In this document: piece by piece, positions 8,483-17,519 of the stretch
Numbering within the stretch: position 1 is the first letter of the stretch
How the letters are laid out: every line of letters starts with the position of its first letter
DNA from: Solobacterium sp.
GTDB lineage: Bacteria > Bacillota_I > Bacilli_A > Erysipelotrichales > Erysipelotrichaceae
DNA: 64,000 nt
Assembly: GCA_017510405.1 (NCBI GenBank)
Contig: JAFWNG010000005.1
Location: 1-64,000 of the forward strand
Direction: 5' to 3'
Made by a program: the position numbers and the translations under genes
The notes under the pieces: model-generated
Seen by the model: the letters and a program-made list of their open reading frames with translations, nothing else
Databases searched by the model: none
What the model was told of the DNA's origin: nothing

Positions 8483-9064
8483 TCAGTACAGTTCTTTTAC
8501 CAGGGCTTCCATCTCTTCCGTGCTGACCGGATGATTCTGTACGCCGAGATAGTAGCTGTATTCCCCGTCATACCAGGTTGCCAGAGAGATCGTGTCATTA
8601 TTGCCTTTCGTTGTTACTTCCAGGTCGCCGACATCGATGATCTCGGTCTTCCGGTATGCTGTCTTGTCCCCGCACAGTTCCTGTTCGCCTTTTCCCTTTG
8701 CCGCAACGGCTTTCAGTTTGCCGCTGCTGTCTTTGAACTGGATCTCGATGATCTGCTTGCCGAAGACATTGAATTCCATCGTATTGCACTTTTCTTCCAG
8801 AACCACCGGATAGTGGATGGGATACTCCGCAACGATCTCTGCCTGCTGCTGGTTGGCAAGCGTCACCCATGTCGGGATCGGCTCCTGGCCGAACGGAGAA
8901 ACGATCGTATCATCTCTTCCGGACCCGGAGCGCTTCGGCAGGACGACCGCAAAGATGACCAGCGCGATGACGGCGACGACCAGGGCAATACGGTTCTGCA
9001 TGATCAGTTCGATCAGATCCGTTTTCTTTTTTCCCGTTTCCGGCGTTCTGTTTTCTTCACTCAT
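8483..9064 (-). CDS. Hypothetical single-pass membrane protein, 193 aa
   Basis: The N-terminal ~22 residues are polar (EENRTPETGKKK). They precede one hydrophobic helix (IALVVAVIALVIFAVVL, ~26-42), after which ~150 residues lie presumably outside the membrane. The outer part has the look of a small beta-rich domain (VFGKQIIEIQFKDSSGK; SYYLGVQNHPVS). I do not recognise a family. GGAGG precedes the start. It is likely co-transcribed with the gene at 9114-9626, another N-terminally anchored small protein. Confidence 0.75.
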   Translation of the reverse strand: MSEENRTPETGKKKTDLIELIMQNRIALVVAVIALVIFAVVLPKRSGSGRDDTIVSPFGQEPIPTWVTLANQQQAEIVAEYPIHYPVVLEEKCNTMEFNVFGKQIIEIQFKDSSGKLKAVAAKGKGEQELCGDKTAYRKTEIIDVGDLEVTTKGNNDTISLATWYDGEYSYYLGVQNHPVSTEEMEALVKELY

Positions 9065-9092
9065 CGGTCAATACCTCCATGAAGGACAAAAG

Positions 9093-9112
9093 CAGGAGAA
9101 TTGCTTCTCCTG
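9093..9112 (-). terminator. Weak intercistronic hairpin
   Basis: CAGGAGAA-TTGC-TTCTCCTG lies directly after the stop of the 9114-9626 gene. The minus-strand downstream run is only CTTTTG, so it may be a partial terminator or a processing hairpin between two genes. Confidence 0.5.
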
Positions 9113-9113
9113 T

Positions 9114-9626
9114 TTACTGATATACGTCGTAGTCTTTGTACGTTCCGCTCAGGACCGCTGCCTGGTTGGCAACGTTCAGAATATCGGAGACGATCGCGCC
9201 GTCTTCGGTAAAGAGTTTCTTCTTAGCGGTGACAGTGCCGTCTTTCTCACTGCAGCTGTAACCGGAAGATTCGAGAATATCCGTAAATTTTTCTTTTCCC
9301 GCCGTGTCTTTGAAGGAAACGGTATGTTCCAGATTGACTAACGTGTCTTCTTCATAGAGGGCATTCAGATCGTCGTTCTTTCCCAGTACTGTCTCGACAA
9401 AGTCCGGATCCAGGTAAGGATACACTGCACAGACTTTGCGGACTTCCTCACTGCGGTCGGAAGCGTCGAACATCTGCGGTTCTTCGTCATCGTCTTTGAT
9501 CGTAATGAAGCGGACTTCCTCGTCGTCTTCTTCTTTTTCTTCCTTGTTGAGAAGGGTTCTTAAAATAAATGCCGTGCCTACGCTTGCTGCGACAGCAAGG
9601 GCACCGAATATCGTTCTGCGGATCAT
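9114..9626 (-). CDS. Hypothetical membrane-anchored acidic protein, 170 aa
   Basis: MIRRTIFGALAVAASVGTAF forms an N-terminal signal-anchor. A strongly acidic linker follows (KEEKEEDDEE, DDDEE), then a globular domain of about 110 residues that I cannot assign. It lies between asd and another small membrane protein and has its own extended -10 promoter, so it is not obviously part of the amino-acid operon. Confidence 0.75.
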   Translation of the reverse strand: MIRRTIFGALAVAASVGTAFILRTLLNKEEKEEDDEEVRFITIKDDDEEPQMFDASDRSEEVRKVCAVYPYLDPDFVETVLGKNDDLNALYEEDTLVNLEHTVSFKDTAGKEKFTDILESSGYSCSEKDGTVTAKKKLFTEDGAIVSDILNVANQAAVLSGTYKDYDVYQ

Positions 9627-9654
9627 AATACTGCACTGCTCCTTTATCAGAAGT

Positions 9655-9663
9655 ATTCTAACA
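9655..9663 (-). promoter_or_regulatory. Extended -10 promoter, TGTTAGAAT
   Basis: TGTTAGAAT lies at the end of the asd gene, 28 bases before the 9626 start and followed by AAAGGAG. A -35 is not obvious. Confidence 0.5.
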
Positions 9664-9665
9664 CA

Positions 9666-10649
9666 TTATCTCTCATCGATGTACTGCATAATGGAGACGG
9701 CGTTGGCAGCTGCGCCTTTGCGGATCTGGTCGCCGCAGCACCACAGTGTCAGACCGTTTTCACATGTCAGATCTTCACGCACGCGGCCGACATATACGAT
9801 ATCCTGGTTGGATGTCTCGATCGGCGTCGGCGTATGGTCTTCGACCAGACGAACGCCCGGATATTTAGCGATCGCGCGCTTTGCCTCTTCGACAGTAAGA
9901 TGGTCGGCTGTCTCGACGGAAACAGCGATGGAATGGGAACGGAAGACCGGTACGCGCACGCAGGTGCAGGTGACCTTCAGACCCGGTTCATGCATGATCT
10001 TGCGGCCTTCGTTCTGCATTTTCATTTCTTCTGTGGTATAGCCGTTGTCCAGGAAGGAACCGATCTCAGCGATGCAGTTGTATGCGATCTGCGTCGGGAA
10101 TACCTTTGCTTCGACCGGCTCATTGTTTTCCAGTGCCTTCACCTGTCCGCTCAGTTCACGGAAGCCGTTGATGCCGGCGCCGCTGACTGCCTGGTAAGTG
10201 ACGGCAGTGATCTTCTTGAGCGGGCTCAGGGAAGCGATGCCTGCCAGTGCCATATAGGTGATGATGGTGGAGCAGTTCGGGTTGGCGATCGTGCCGTGGT
10301 GGCGGAATGCGTCTTCACCGTTGATCTCCGGAACGACGAGCGGTACGCCGTCTTCCAGACGGAACGCGCTGGAGTTGTCGATATAGACCGCTCCGGCCTT
10401 CTCGATCATCGGACGGAATACTTTCGACATGGCGTTGGATACAGCGCCAAGCACATAATCCAGGCCGTCAAAGGAACCTTCTTCTGCGACCTGCAGGGCA
10501 ATTTCCTGTCCCTTGAACGGCAGGGTCGTGCCGCGGGAACGCTCACTGGCGAACAGACGCAGTTCCTCTACATCGATATTCCGTTCTTCTATACATTCGA
10601 TCATCTGTCTTCCAACGGCGCCGGTTGCGCCTACGATTCCGATTTTCAT
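9666..10649 (-). CDS. asd: Aspartate-semialdehyde dehydrogenase
   Basis: 327 aa. It has N-terminal GIVGATGAVGRQM for NADP binding, the active-site Cys in IANPNCSTI (~130), and VTYQAVSGAG further on. It reduces aspartyl phosphate to aspartate semialdehyde, the branch point to threonine/methionine and lysine. Its start overlaps the aspartokinase stop as ATGA, and it is last in the hom-aspartokinase-asd operon. Confidence 0.96.
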   Translation of the reverse strand: MKIGIVGATGAVGRQMIECIEERNIDVEELRLFASERSRGTTLPFKGQEIALQVAEEGSFDGLDYVLGAVSNAMSKVFRPMIEKAGAVYIDNSSAFRLEDGVPLVVPEINGEDAFRHHGTIANPNCSTIITYMALAGIASLSPLKKITAVTYQAVSGAGINGFRELSGQVKALENNEPVEAKVFPTQIAYNCIAEIGSFLDNGYTTEEMKMQNEGRKIMHEPGLKVTCTCVRVPVFRSHSIAVSVETADHLTVEEAKRAIAKYPGVRLVEDHTPTPIETSNQDIVYVGRVREDLTCENGLTLWCCGDQIRKGAAANAVSIMQYIDER

Positions 10650-11989
10650 ATCATTTTCCTTTCTTCAGCTATGAATTTGTCGTAAATGCAGCGGATTGCT
10701 TTTTCAAAGTCGCGGTTGTCAACGCCGACAACGATGGAAAGTTCATCCGCACTCTGGTTGATTACTTTGATATTGATCTGGTTGCGTCCGAATTCGGACA
10801 GCAGGCGACCGGATATGCCGGGCACTGCCTTCATGCCGCGGCCTACGACAGCGACAAGCGCCAGGTGGTCTTCGATCCGGAGGTCATCCGGATTGATCTC
10901 CTTGCGCAGACGGGCGACGATCTCGTACAGATACTGGTCGATGAGTGATGTCTGTACGATGACGGAGAATGTATCAACGGTCGTCGGCACACTCTCGATC
11001 GATACATGGAATTCCTCAAATACCGACAGGATGCGGCGCAGGAACCCCGCTTCCGCCGAAGCGTGGCTGCGGGTCAGCGTGATCACCGTATAATCCTTGC
11101 GGCCGGTAATGCCGGTCACCGCGTGCGGCGGTTCCACGGCGTCCATCTCGCTGCAGTCGTTCAGGATCAGGGTACCGGGATTGTCCGGATCATTCGTATT
11201 TCGGATATTGATCGGGATATTCTTCGTCTTGACCGGGAAGACCGCGTCATCGTGCAGGACGTTGGCGCCCATGTAGCTCATGTTGCGCAGTTCGCTGTAG
11301 TTGATGCGCGGGATCCGCATCGGCTTCTTGATAATGCGCGGATCGGCGACCAGGAAGCCGCTGACATCCGTCCAGTTCTCATATACATCCGCATCCACGA
11401 GATTGGCAATGACCGATCCGGTGATGTCGGAGCCGCCTCTGCTCATGACGCGGATCACGCCGTTGGGCAGAGCGCCGTAGAAGCCCGGGATCAGGATGCG
11501 GCGTTCGGTGTTGCCGGAGTACTGTTCCAGCAGCTGACCGGTGCGCTCCATGTCGATCTCTCCGTCATAGCGGTAGATGATCACTTTCGCAGCGTCCACG
11601 AACTCGGCATCGAGATATTCCGCCAGGCAGAGACCGGTAAGATACTCACCGCGGCTGACCAGGTAGTCCACGGAGGGATCACGGGAGATCACCCGTTCGA
11701 TCATATCAAATTCTTTCTCCAGGTCAACTGTCAGACCAAGATCTGCCTTGATGCGCATGTATTTGTCCTTGATCATTTTGAAGATCGACTCGTACGATAC
11801 GCCGTACCGGATATGCGCATGGCACAGATACAGCAGGTCTGTTACTTTATGATCTTCGTGGGATTCCTTGCCGCAGGCGCTGGTCACGACAAACTTGCGG
11901 GAAGGATCGGATACCACGATATTTTTTACTTTGCGGAACTGTTCCGCGTTGGCGACGGAAGAGCCGCCGAATTTCACTACTTTGATCAT
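10646..11989 (-). CDS. Aspartokinase
   Basis: 447 aa. The kinase domain starts VVKFGGSSVANAEQFRKV and contains SRGGSDITGSVIANLVDAD. Two ACT modules occupy the last ~150 residues (IESVPTTVDTFSVIV; INIKVINQSADELSIVVG). It phosphorylates aspartate to open the pathway, and the ACT part is the usual site of amino-acid feedback. Both ends overlap neighbours by four bases, indicating tight coupling with hom and asd. The isoenzyme type (lysine- or threonine-sensitive) cannot be read from sequence. Confidence 0.95.
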   Translation of the reverse strand: MIKVVKFGGSSVANAEQFRKVKNIVVSDPSRKFVVTSACGKESHEDHKVTDLLYLCHAHIRYGVSYESIFKMIKDKYMRIKADLGLTVDLEKEFDMIERVISRDPSVDYLVSRGEYLTGLCLAEYLDAEFVDAAKVIIYRYDGEIDMERTGQLLEQYSGNTERRILIPGFYGALPNGVIRVMSRGGSDITGSVIANLVDADVYENWTDVSGFLVADPRIIKKPMRIPRINYSELRNMSYMGANVLHDDAVFPVKTKNIPINIRNTNDPDNPGTLILNDCSEMDAVEPPHAVTGITGRKDYTVITLTRSHASAEAGFLRRILSVFEEFHVSIESVPTTVDTFSVIVQTSLIDQYLYEIVARLRKEINPDDLRIEDHLALVAVVGRGMKAVPGISGRLLSEFGRNQINIKVINQSADELSIVVGVDNRDFEKAIRCIYDKFIAEERKMI

Positions 11990-13134
11990 TCCGCTACCTC
12001 CGCGATAAACAGCGTTTCATCCACAGCGCTCTTGATTGCCATATCCGCCTGTACCAGCGAGATGCGGCGGGTCAGGAACGCGTCTTCCGAGATCCGCTTA
12101 TCCATGATATCGGCAAACAGCGCCGGCTTCTTTGTCCGGATATAGAAGACGCCGGTATGCAGGGTGTTGTCGATCGGACGGATGAACTTGTCGTTGATCT
12201 CCGGATCCTGGTTTTTCCAGATATCGATCAGATTCTGAACGACGGCATGCGCGGTCGGCAGAGAACCTGCGCCCTGGCCGACGAACGTTGCCGGTCCGAG
12301 TGTTTTCGAGCTGCTTTCGATCGCATTGAAGTTCAGCGGGATATTGGAGAAGACGTCGTCCTTCTTCAGGAACATCGGCATGACGCAGGCGCTGATGAAG
12401 TCGCCGTGGTAGGTACCGGTGCCGATGAGCTTGCACGCGTAGTTGTTCTCTTTGGCCCAGTCGAGGTCTTCGCAGCGGATGTTCCGGATGCCGTATGTCA
12501 CGATATCCTGGATATCCTGAAGCGTATCGAAAGCCTTCACGCAGGACAGCGATACCTTGTATTTCACGTCGTGTCCGTCGATATCATCGGAAGGATCTCT
12601 TTCCGCATAGCCGAGATCCTGCGCCTCTTTCAGCATTTCCGCAAAGTCGGTTCCTTCGGCGTACATGCGGCTCAGGATATAGTTCGTCGTACCGTTGAAG
12701 ATTCCCCGGAAGGAATCGATATCGTCGACACGGCGCGTGCGGTCCAGCGATGCCATCCACGGGATGCCGCCGCCGCAGGAAGCTTCGTAATGCACTGTCA
12801 CGCCGTTTTCACGCGCTGTCTCGAACAGGTCCTCGCAGTATGTCGCAAGCATCTTCTTGTTGGATGTCACAACATGCTTGCCTTTCTGAAGAGCTTTCTT
12901 CAGGAATGTATGCGCCGGCTCCAGGCCGCCCATGCACTCCGCAATCACTTCGATGGAAGGATCATTCAGTATATCATCCGCATTCAGTGTGGTACGGGGG
13001 TCTGTCAGTTCCGATTCGTCCTTCACCAGGATCTTTGCGACCTCCAGTTCGCGGACTTCCCATGTCGCTCCGTCATCGATGATTTTGCGGACACCGCCGC
13101 CGACAACACCGTGTCCCAATAGTCCAATCTTCAT
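11986..13134 (-). CDS. hom: Homoserine dehydrogenase without ACT domain
   Basis: 382 aa, with NAD(P) motif LLGHGVVGGGV, catalytic-domain signatures FRGIFNGTTNYILSRM and GYAERDPSDDIDGHD. It converts aspartate semialdehyde to homoserine. The C-terminal ACT domain found in ~430-aa homologues is missing, so threonine feedback, if present, must act elsewhere; a free ACT protein is encoded beside thrB. It is the first gene of the leftward operon, divergent from thrC. Confidence 0.94.
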   Translation of the reverse strand: MKIGLLGHGVVGGGVRKIIDDGATWEVRELEVAKILVKDESELTDPRTTLNADDILNDPSIEVIAECMGGLEPAHTFLKKALQKGKHVVTSNKKMLATYCEDLFETARENGVTVHYEASCGGGIPWMASLDRTRRVDDIDSFRGIFNGTTNYILSRMYAEGTDFAEMLKEAQDLGYAERDPSDDIDGHDVKYKVSLSCVKAFDTLQDIQDIVTYGIRNIRCEDLDWAKENNYACKLIGTGTYHGDFISACVMPMFLKKDDVFSNIPLNFNAIESSSKTLGPATFVGQGAGSLPTAHAVVQNLIDIWKNQDPEINDKFIRPIDNTLHTGVFYIRTKKPALFADIMDKRISEDAFLTRRISLVQADMAIKSAVDETLFIAEVAE

Positions 13135-13188
13135 GCCAAATCCTTTCTATGTTTCTCATTTGAATACACTTGTTTTTAAAACACGAAC

Positions 13189-13217
13189 ATAGTATCATTT
13201 TTGGGTAATCTTTACAA
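13189..13217 (-). promoter_or_regulatory. Candidate hom-asd operon promoter
   Basis: TTGTAA (13212-13217) and TACTAT (13189-13194) are spaced by 17 bases in the 97-base divergent gap. The thrC promoter must overlap the same gap, allowing joint control. Confidence 0.5.
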
Positions 13218-13231
13218 GGAGGAATTCACCC

Positions 13232-14722
13232 ATGAAATATATCAGTTCCAGAAACCGTTCCTGCCGGATGGACTCGCACGAAGCGATCATTCGCGGTCTG
13301 TCGGAGGACGGCGGCCTGTTCACGCCGGAGTCTTTTCCGGATGAAATTCAGCCGGAAGATATACTGAATAAGGATTACCGGGGCATTGCAGAAGTGATTC
13401 TGAAAGCCATGCTGGATGACTACAGCAGCGAAGAGATCCGCCATTGCGTGGACAGTGCATATGATGAAAAATTTGATACGCCCGAGATCGTTCCGCTGAC
13501 GCCGGTCCATGACGGATGGCTGATGGAACTGTGGCACGGACCTACCAGCGCGTTCAAGGATCTGGCCCTTACCATCCTTCCTCATCTGCTTACGACAGCG
13601 TATGCGAAAGATGACCGGAGCGATGTCGTTTCGATCCTGACCGCAACTTCCGGCGATACCGGCAAAGCTGCTCTGTCCGGATTTGCGGACGTACCGAATA
13701 CTGCCATCACCGTATTCTATCCGGAGATCGGCGTGTCTGCCGTACAGAAGCGGCAGATGAATACAAGCAAAGGCAATAACGTGGAAGTCATCGCCGTCAA
13801 GGGAAACTTCGACGACTGCCAGCGCATGGTCAAGGAAGCCTGCGCCAGTGAAGAAGTGCTCGCCGCATGCAGAGGCGTCACGATCTCCAGCGCGAATTCC
13901 ATCAATGCCGGCCGTCTGATCCCGCAGATCGTCTACTATTTCCATTCCTACGCACAGCTGGTGCAGCAGGGAACGATCGCATGGGGCGACCCGGTGAACT
14001 TCTCGGTACCGACCGGCAACTTCGGCGACATTCTCGCCGGCTGGCTGGCAAAGCAGATCGGACTGCCGGTGAACCGTCTCATCTGTGCTTCAAATACCAA
14101 CAATGTTCTCACGGACTTCCTTGCGACCGGAACCTATTCTCTGGACCGCAAGTTCCATACAACGATGTCCCCTTCCATGGATATCCTGATCTCCAGCAAT
14201 CTGGAGCGCCTTCTGTTCCTGCTGAGCGGCCAGGATGACCGGCAGATCGCCGCCTGGATGAAGCAGCTGAAAGAAGAAGGCAGCTACACCGTCGGTCCGG
14301 AGATCCACGAGAAACTGAAAGCCGACTTTGCCGGCGCCTGGACAAGCGAAGAGGAATGCGCCGCCGTCATCCACGATCTGTGGCACGACGAACATGTACT
14401 GATCGATCCGCATACCGCCGTGGCGCTCTCCGCCATGCGCAGATACCGCGAAAAGACCGGTGACATGACACCGTGCATCGTCCTGTCCACCGCTTCTCCG
14501 TACAAGTTCTGCCACGATGTGCTGGAATGCATCAGCGGAAAGAACATCCCGGATGATTTCGAAGCGATGGAAGTACTGCATGAAGTGACCGGCATGCCGA
14601 TCCCGGTCAATCTGAGAAACCTGAAAGAACTGCCTGTCCGCTTCACCCGTTCTATTGCCATCGAAGACGGCATGCACGTGATCGCGGACCGGATGCGTTC
14701 GCTCGGCCATGTACAGGATTAA
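13232..14722 (+). CDS. thrC: Threonine synthase
   Basis: 496 aa, the long bacterial form. The PLP lysine lies in WHGPTSAFKDLALT (~residue 110); SGDTGKAALSGFA binds the phosphate. It converts O-phosphohomoserine to threonine. AAGGAGG precedes the ATG. It overlaps thrB by 14 bases and faces away from hom, so the two operons cover aspartate to threonine. Confidence 0.96.
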   Translation: MKYISSRNRSCRMDSHEAIIRGLSEDGGLFTPESFPDEIQPEDILNKDYRGIAEVILKAMLDDYSSEEIRHCVDSAYDEKFDTPEIVPLTPVHDGWLMELWHGPTSAFKDLALTILPHLLTTAYAKDDRSDVVSILTATSGDTGKAALSGFADVPNTAITVFYPEIGVSAVQKRQMNTSKGNNVEVIAVKGNFDDCQRMVKEACASEEVLAACRGVTISSANSINAGRLIPQIVYYFHSYAQLVQQGTIAWGDPVNFSVPTGNFGDILAGWLAKQIGLPVNRLICASNTNNVLTDFLATGTYSLDRKFHTTMSPSMDILISSNLERLLFLLSGQDDRQIAAWMKQLKEEGSYTVGPEIHEKLKADFAGAWTSEEECAAVIHDLWHDEHVLIDPHTAVALSAMRRYREKTGDMTPCIVLSTASPYKFCHDVLECISGKNIPDDFEAMEVLHEVTGMPIPVNLRNLKELPVRFTRSIAIEDGMHVIADRMRSLGHVQD

Positions 14723-15587
14723 AATACCGGCCACCAGCGCCAACCTCGGCCCCGGATTCGACTGCCTCGGCATTGCCCTGGATCTGTACGATACGTTCGA
14801 CGTTGAACGGTGCGGCCGTGATGTTCTCGAGAATACGGAAGAACGTTTCCGTACGCCCGACAATCTGTTTCTGAAAGCATACCGCCACGGCTGCGAAAAG
14901 ATCGGCTGTGAGGATCACATCCGCGTCATATTCCATGCGGATATCCCGGCTGGAAGAGGTCTTGGCACCAGTGCCGCGATCATTGCCGGCGGTCTCTCGG
15001 CCGCCTCCGTGCTGCATGACGATGCGCTGTCACCGGAAGAGATCTTTCATCTCGCGGCGGAAATGGAAGGCCACCCGGACAATGCCGCGCCGGCAGTATA
15101 CGGCGGTCTGTGCCTGTGTCTGGAAGCGGAAGGCCGCACCGAAGTCGTCCGCATGAATGTTCCGGACACCTGGATCTTTACCGCCCTTGTCCCGGATTAT
15201 GAAGTACATACCGAAGCCGCCCGCTCTGCCCTGCCGCAGACCTATGACCGACCTGTCATCGCGTGGACTTCATCGCACCTGTTCGCAATGATCGAAGCAC
15301 TGCGGAACGGCGACATGGCGCTGCTCAGGAAAGCCGCGCACGACCGTGTCCACGAACCGTACCGGAAAGACCTGATCGCGGACTATTCCCTTCTGCGGAA
15401 GACCGCGTGTGAAGATACCGGCGGCGTGCTTCTGATCAGCGGCTCAGGTTCAACATGTCTTCTGATCTCACAGCGTCCATTATCGCCGGAAGCGAAACAA
15501 AAGATACAAACAGAAGCCTCCGCATCCTGGAAGTTTCATCAGCTGGCAGTGTCCGAAGGACCTGTCACAGAAAGGATCCAGTTATGA
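14709..15587 (+). CDS. thrB: Homoserine kinase
   Basis: 292 aa GHMP kinase that begins MYRIKIPATSANLGPGFDCL. The ATP-binding loop is PAGRGLGTSAAIIAGG (~80-95), with GHPDNAAPAVYGG following. It phosphorylates homoserine for ThrC. The start lies inside the end of thrC and the stop overlaps the next gene as ATGA. Confidence 0.95.
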   Translation: MYRIKIPATSANLGPGFDCLGIALDLYDTFDVERCGRDVLENTEERFRTPDNLFLKAYRHGCEKIGCEDHIRVIFHADIPAGRGLGTSAAIIAGGLSAASVLHDDALSPEEIFHLAAEMEGHPDNAAPAVYGGLCLCLEAEGRTEVVRMNVPDTWIFTALVPDYEVHTEAARSALPQTYDRPVIAWTSSHLFAMIEALRNGDMALLRKAAHDRVHEPYRKDLIADYSLLRKTACEDTGGVLLISGSGSTCLLISQRPLSPEAKQKIQTEASASWKFHQLAVSEGPVTERIQL

Positions 15588-16021
15588 GTTCTGATTTTCT
15601 GATCGTCAAAAAAGATATCCTGCCGGATTATCTGGAAAAAGTGATCTATGCCCGCAACCTGCTCAATTCCCATGAAGCAGCGACGATCACCGAAGCAGTG
15701 CGTCTTGCCGGCATATCCCGCAATACCTACTACAAATACAAGGACTGCGTCTTCTCCGTGACCGAGACCGCTTCGCCGCGCCACGCTGTCATATCGCTGA
15801 TCCTGAAGGACGAGAACGGTTCCCTGTCCGCGGTGCTGCAGAAGCTCTCGGAATGCGGCACGGGCATCCTGACGATCTCGCAGGCAATTCCAATTGCCGG
15901 CAAGGCGAATGTCCTGATCTCACTGGATACCACGTCCATGAATGTGCCCATGGAATCCCTTCTGAAGGAGCTTAAATCCCTTCCGCCGGTACGAAGTGCG
16001 CATCTGGATGCCATGGAATAG
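15584..16021 (+). CDS. ACT-domain protein, PheB/UPF0735 type
   Basis: 145 aa from MSSDFLIVKKDILPDYLEKV. An upstream in-frame ATG within thrB is rejected because the ATGA overlap and family length fit this start. An N-terminal helical, HTH-like part (TITEAVRLAGISRNTYYKYK) is followed by an ACT domain from ~70 (VISLILKDENGSLSAVLQKL). Relatives are commonly annotated as PheB and sit beside threonine or prephenate genes. It is coupled to thrB, so it may sense an amino acid for this pathway; that role is inference. Confidence 0.88.
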   Translation: MSSDFLIVKKDILPDYLEKVIYARNLLNSHEAATITEAVRLAGISRNTYYKYKDCVFSVTETASPRHAVISLILKDENGSLSAVLQKLSECGTGILTISQAIPIAGKANVLISLDTTSMNVPMESLLKELKSLPPVRSAHLDAME

Positions 16022-16056
16022 GATTTGTGGTACCATTGAGTATGCGAGGCTGAAGA

Positions 16057-16461
16057 ATGAAAAACACTCTGAAAAGTATATTATCCGGTGTCATGATCTT
16101 CGGTGATCTCCTTCTGATGGCATTCTTCCTGGGAGATCTGCTGTACGGCTATGATGTTGGCATCGATCTGTTCATGGTTCTGTTCCTGGGCGTGGATATG
16201 CTGCTGTCGATGGACTACATCGGCAAGCTGCACAAACAGTCCAAGGAAACAGCGATCATTGAGGAAGAAGAACGCGTGAAGCGTCTGCGCCGCGCCCGGC
16301 GTCCGGCAAGGCCGCAGATGACTGCGGAAGATGAAGACGCACGGATGGCCGCAGAGATCCGCCGCCGTGACGAAGCAAACGCCGAGGAGATCGATCCGGA
16401 GGAGCTGGCGGAAATGCTTTCCGACAAAAACAGCCCCTCTTCCCAGAGCCAGCCAAAGTGA
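16057..16461 (+). CDS. Hypothetical two-helix membrane protein with charged tail
   Basis: 134 aa. Two hydrophobic helices (~8-27 and ~33-52) are followed by a highly charged tail (EEEERVKRLRRARRPARP; DPEELAEMLSDKN) that should be cytoplasmic. I do not recognise it. It lies between the threonine operon and birA and is closed by its own terminator. Confidence 0.72.
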   Translation: MKNTLKSILSGVMIFGDLLLMAFFLGDLLYGYDVGIDLFMVLFLGVDMLLSMDYIGKLHKQSKETAIIEEEERVKRLRRARRPARPQMTAEDEDARMAAEIRRRDEANAEEIDPEELAEMLSDKNSPSSQSQPK

Positions 16462-16469
16462 ACACCCGG

Positions 16470-16495
16470 AAAACTGCTGAACGGCAGTTTTCTTT
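16470..16495 (+). terminator. Terminator before birA
   Basis: AAAACTGC (16470-16477) and GCAGTTTT (16484-16491) form a stem followed by a T-rich run. Confidence 0.75.
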
Positions 16496-16523
16496 TGCTT
16501 TTTCAGGGAATCGTGCGTACCAT
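16495..16523 (+). promoter_or_regulatory. Candidate birA promoter
   Basis: TTGCTT (16495-16500) and TACCAT (16518-16523) are separated by 17 bases. The -35 overlaps the T-run of the preceding terminator. The birA ATG is 27 bases downstream. Confidence 0.5.
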
Positions 16524-16549
16524 TGATACGATGACAAGGAGGTGCCGCC

Positions 16550-17503
16550 ATGGCTGTCCGTGATGAATTACTGAAGATGCTCGCTTCCGTTCCGGGACAA
16601 TGGGTATCCGGGGAAATGTTCGCACAGCAGAATCATGTATCCCGCGCAGCGGTGTGGAAGGCAGTCCGAAGCCTGCAGAGCAGCGGCTATCATATCGATT
16701 CTTCCCCTTCCCAGGGATACCGCCTCTGCGATGACACGAACATCCTCAGCGCCGAGCTGATCCGCGCCTATGAGCCGCAGATCACCGCGCCTGTCTATGT
16801 CTTCGAAGAGATCGATTCCACCAACAACAAAGCCAAGATGCTGGCAGCTTCTCCGTGCGAGAACGGCACGCTGGTCACCGCTGATTCCCAGACGGCCGGA
16901 CGCGGACGCCAGGGACATACGTTCTATTCGCCGAAGAAGACCGGCCTGTATTTCTCCCTGATCGTTCATCCGAAGGATATGCAGTATATCTCCCGCATCA
17001 CGCCCGCCGCGGCAGTATCCGCAGCCGAAGCGATTGCCGAAGTCACCGGCATCCGTCCCGGCATCAAGTGGGTCAATGACCTGTTCTATGAAGACCGCAA
17101 GATCGCCGGCATCCTGACGGAAGCCATTACCGACTTCGAGACCGGACGGATCCACACGGTGGTGATCGGCATCGGCATCAACTGCAGCACAGAGGTCTTC
17201 CCGGAAGAACTGCACGGCATCGCCTCTTCCCTGCATGCCGAAGGTATTTCCAGAAGCCGGCTTGCGGCAGTGCTCCGCCGCCAGCTGCTGTATCATATGG
17301 AACATCTGGATGATCCGGCAATGATGCAGAAATACCGGGATGATTCCATCGTCCTCGGCTATGAAATCACCTATGTAAAAAACGGCACTGCGTATACCGC
17401 ATATGCCGCTGATATCAACGAAGAAGGAAACCTCATCGCCGAGCTTCCCGATCACACCAGGGAAGTACTCCAGTCCGGAGAGATCTCCGTCCGCAGGACA
17501 TAG
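16550..17503 (+). CDS. birA: Bifunctional biotin-protein ligase and biotin operon repressor
   Basis: 317 aa. The N-terminal winged HTH (~1-65, including QQNHVSRAAVWKAVRSLQSS) makes this the DNA-binding class. The ligase domain has the biotinyl-AMP loop AGRGRQGHTFYSPKKTGLYF and IKWVNDLFYEDRKIAGI. It attaches biotin to carboxylases and, loaded with biotinyl-AMP, represses biotin genes. bioY converges on it, and an operator matching BirA consensus lies upstream of bioY. Confidence 0.95.
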   Translation: MAVRDELLKMLASVPGQWVSGEMFAQQNHVSRAAVWKAVRSLQSSGYHIDSSPSQGYRLCDDTNILSAELIRAYEPQITAPVYVFEEIDSTNNKAKMLAASPCENGTLVTADSQTAGRGRQGHTFYSPKKTGLYFSLIVHPKDMQYISRITPAAAVSAAEAIAEVTGIRPGIKWVNDLFYEDRKIAGILTEAITDFETGRIHTVVIGIGINCSTEVFPEELHGIASSLHAEGISRSRLAAVLRRQLLYHMEHLDDPAMMQKYRDDSIVLGYEITYVKNGTAYTAYAADINEEGNLIAELPDHTREVLQSGEISVRRT

Positions 17504-17519
17504 TTCCTGCGTTTTTATT
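17492..17519 (+). terminator. Terminator at the end of birA
   Basis: CGCAGGA (17492-17498) and TCCTGCG (17505-17511) bracket the birA stop and are followed by TTTTTATTT. It lies against the end of the convergent bioY gene. Confidence 0.75.

Noticed and set aside
13135-13231. T-box or other amino-acid riboswitch for the threonine operons
   Set aside because: The divergent gap is only 97 bases and shows no T-box sequence or terminator hairpin.
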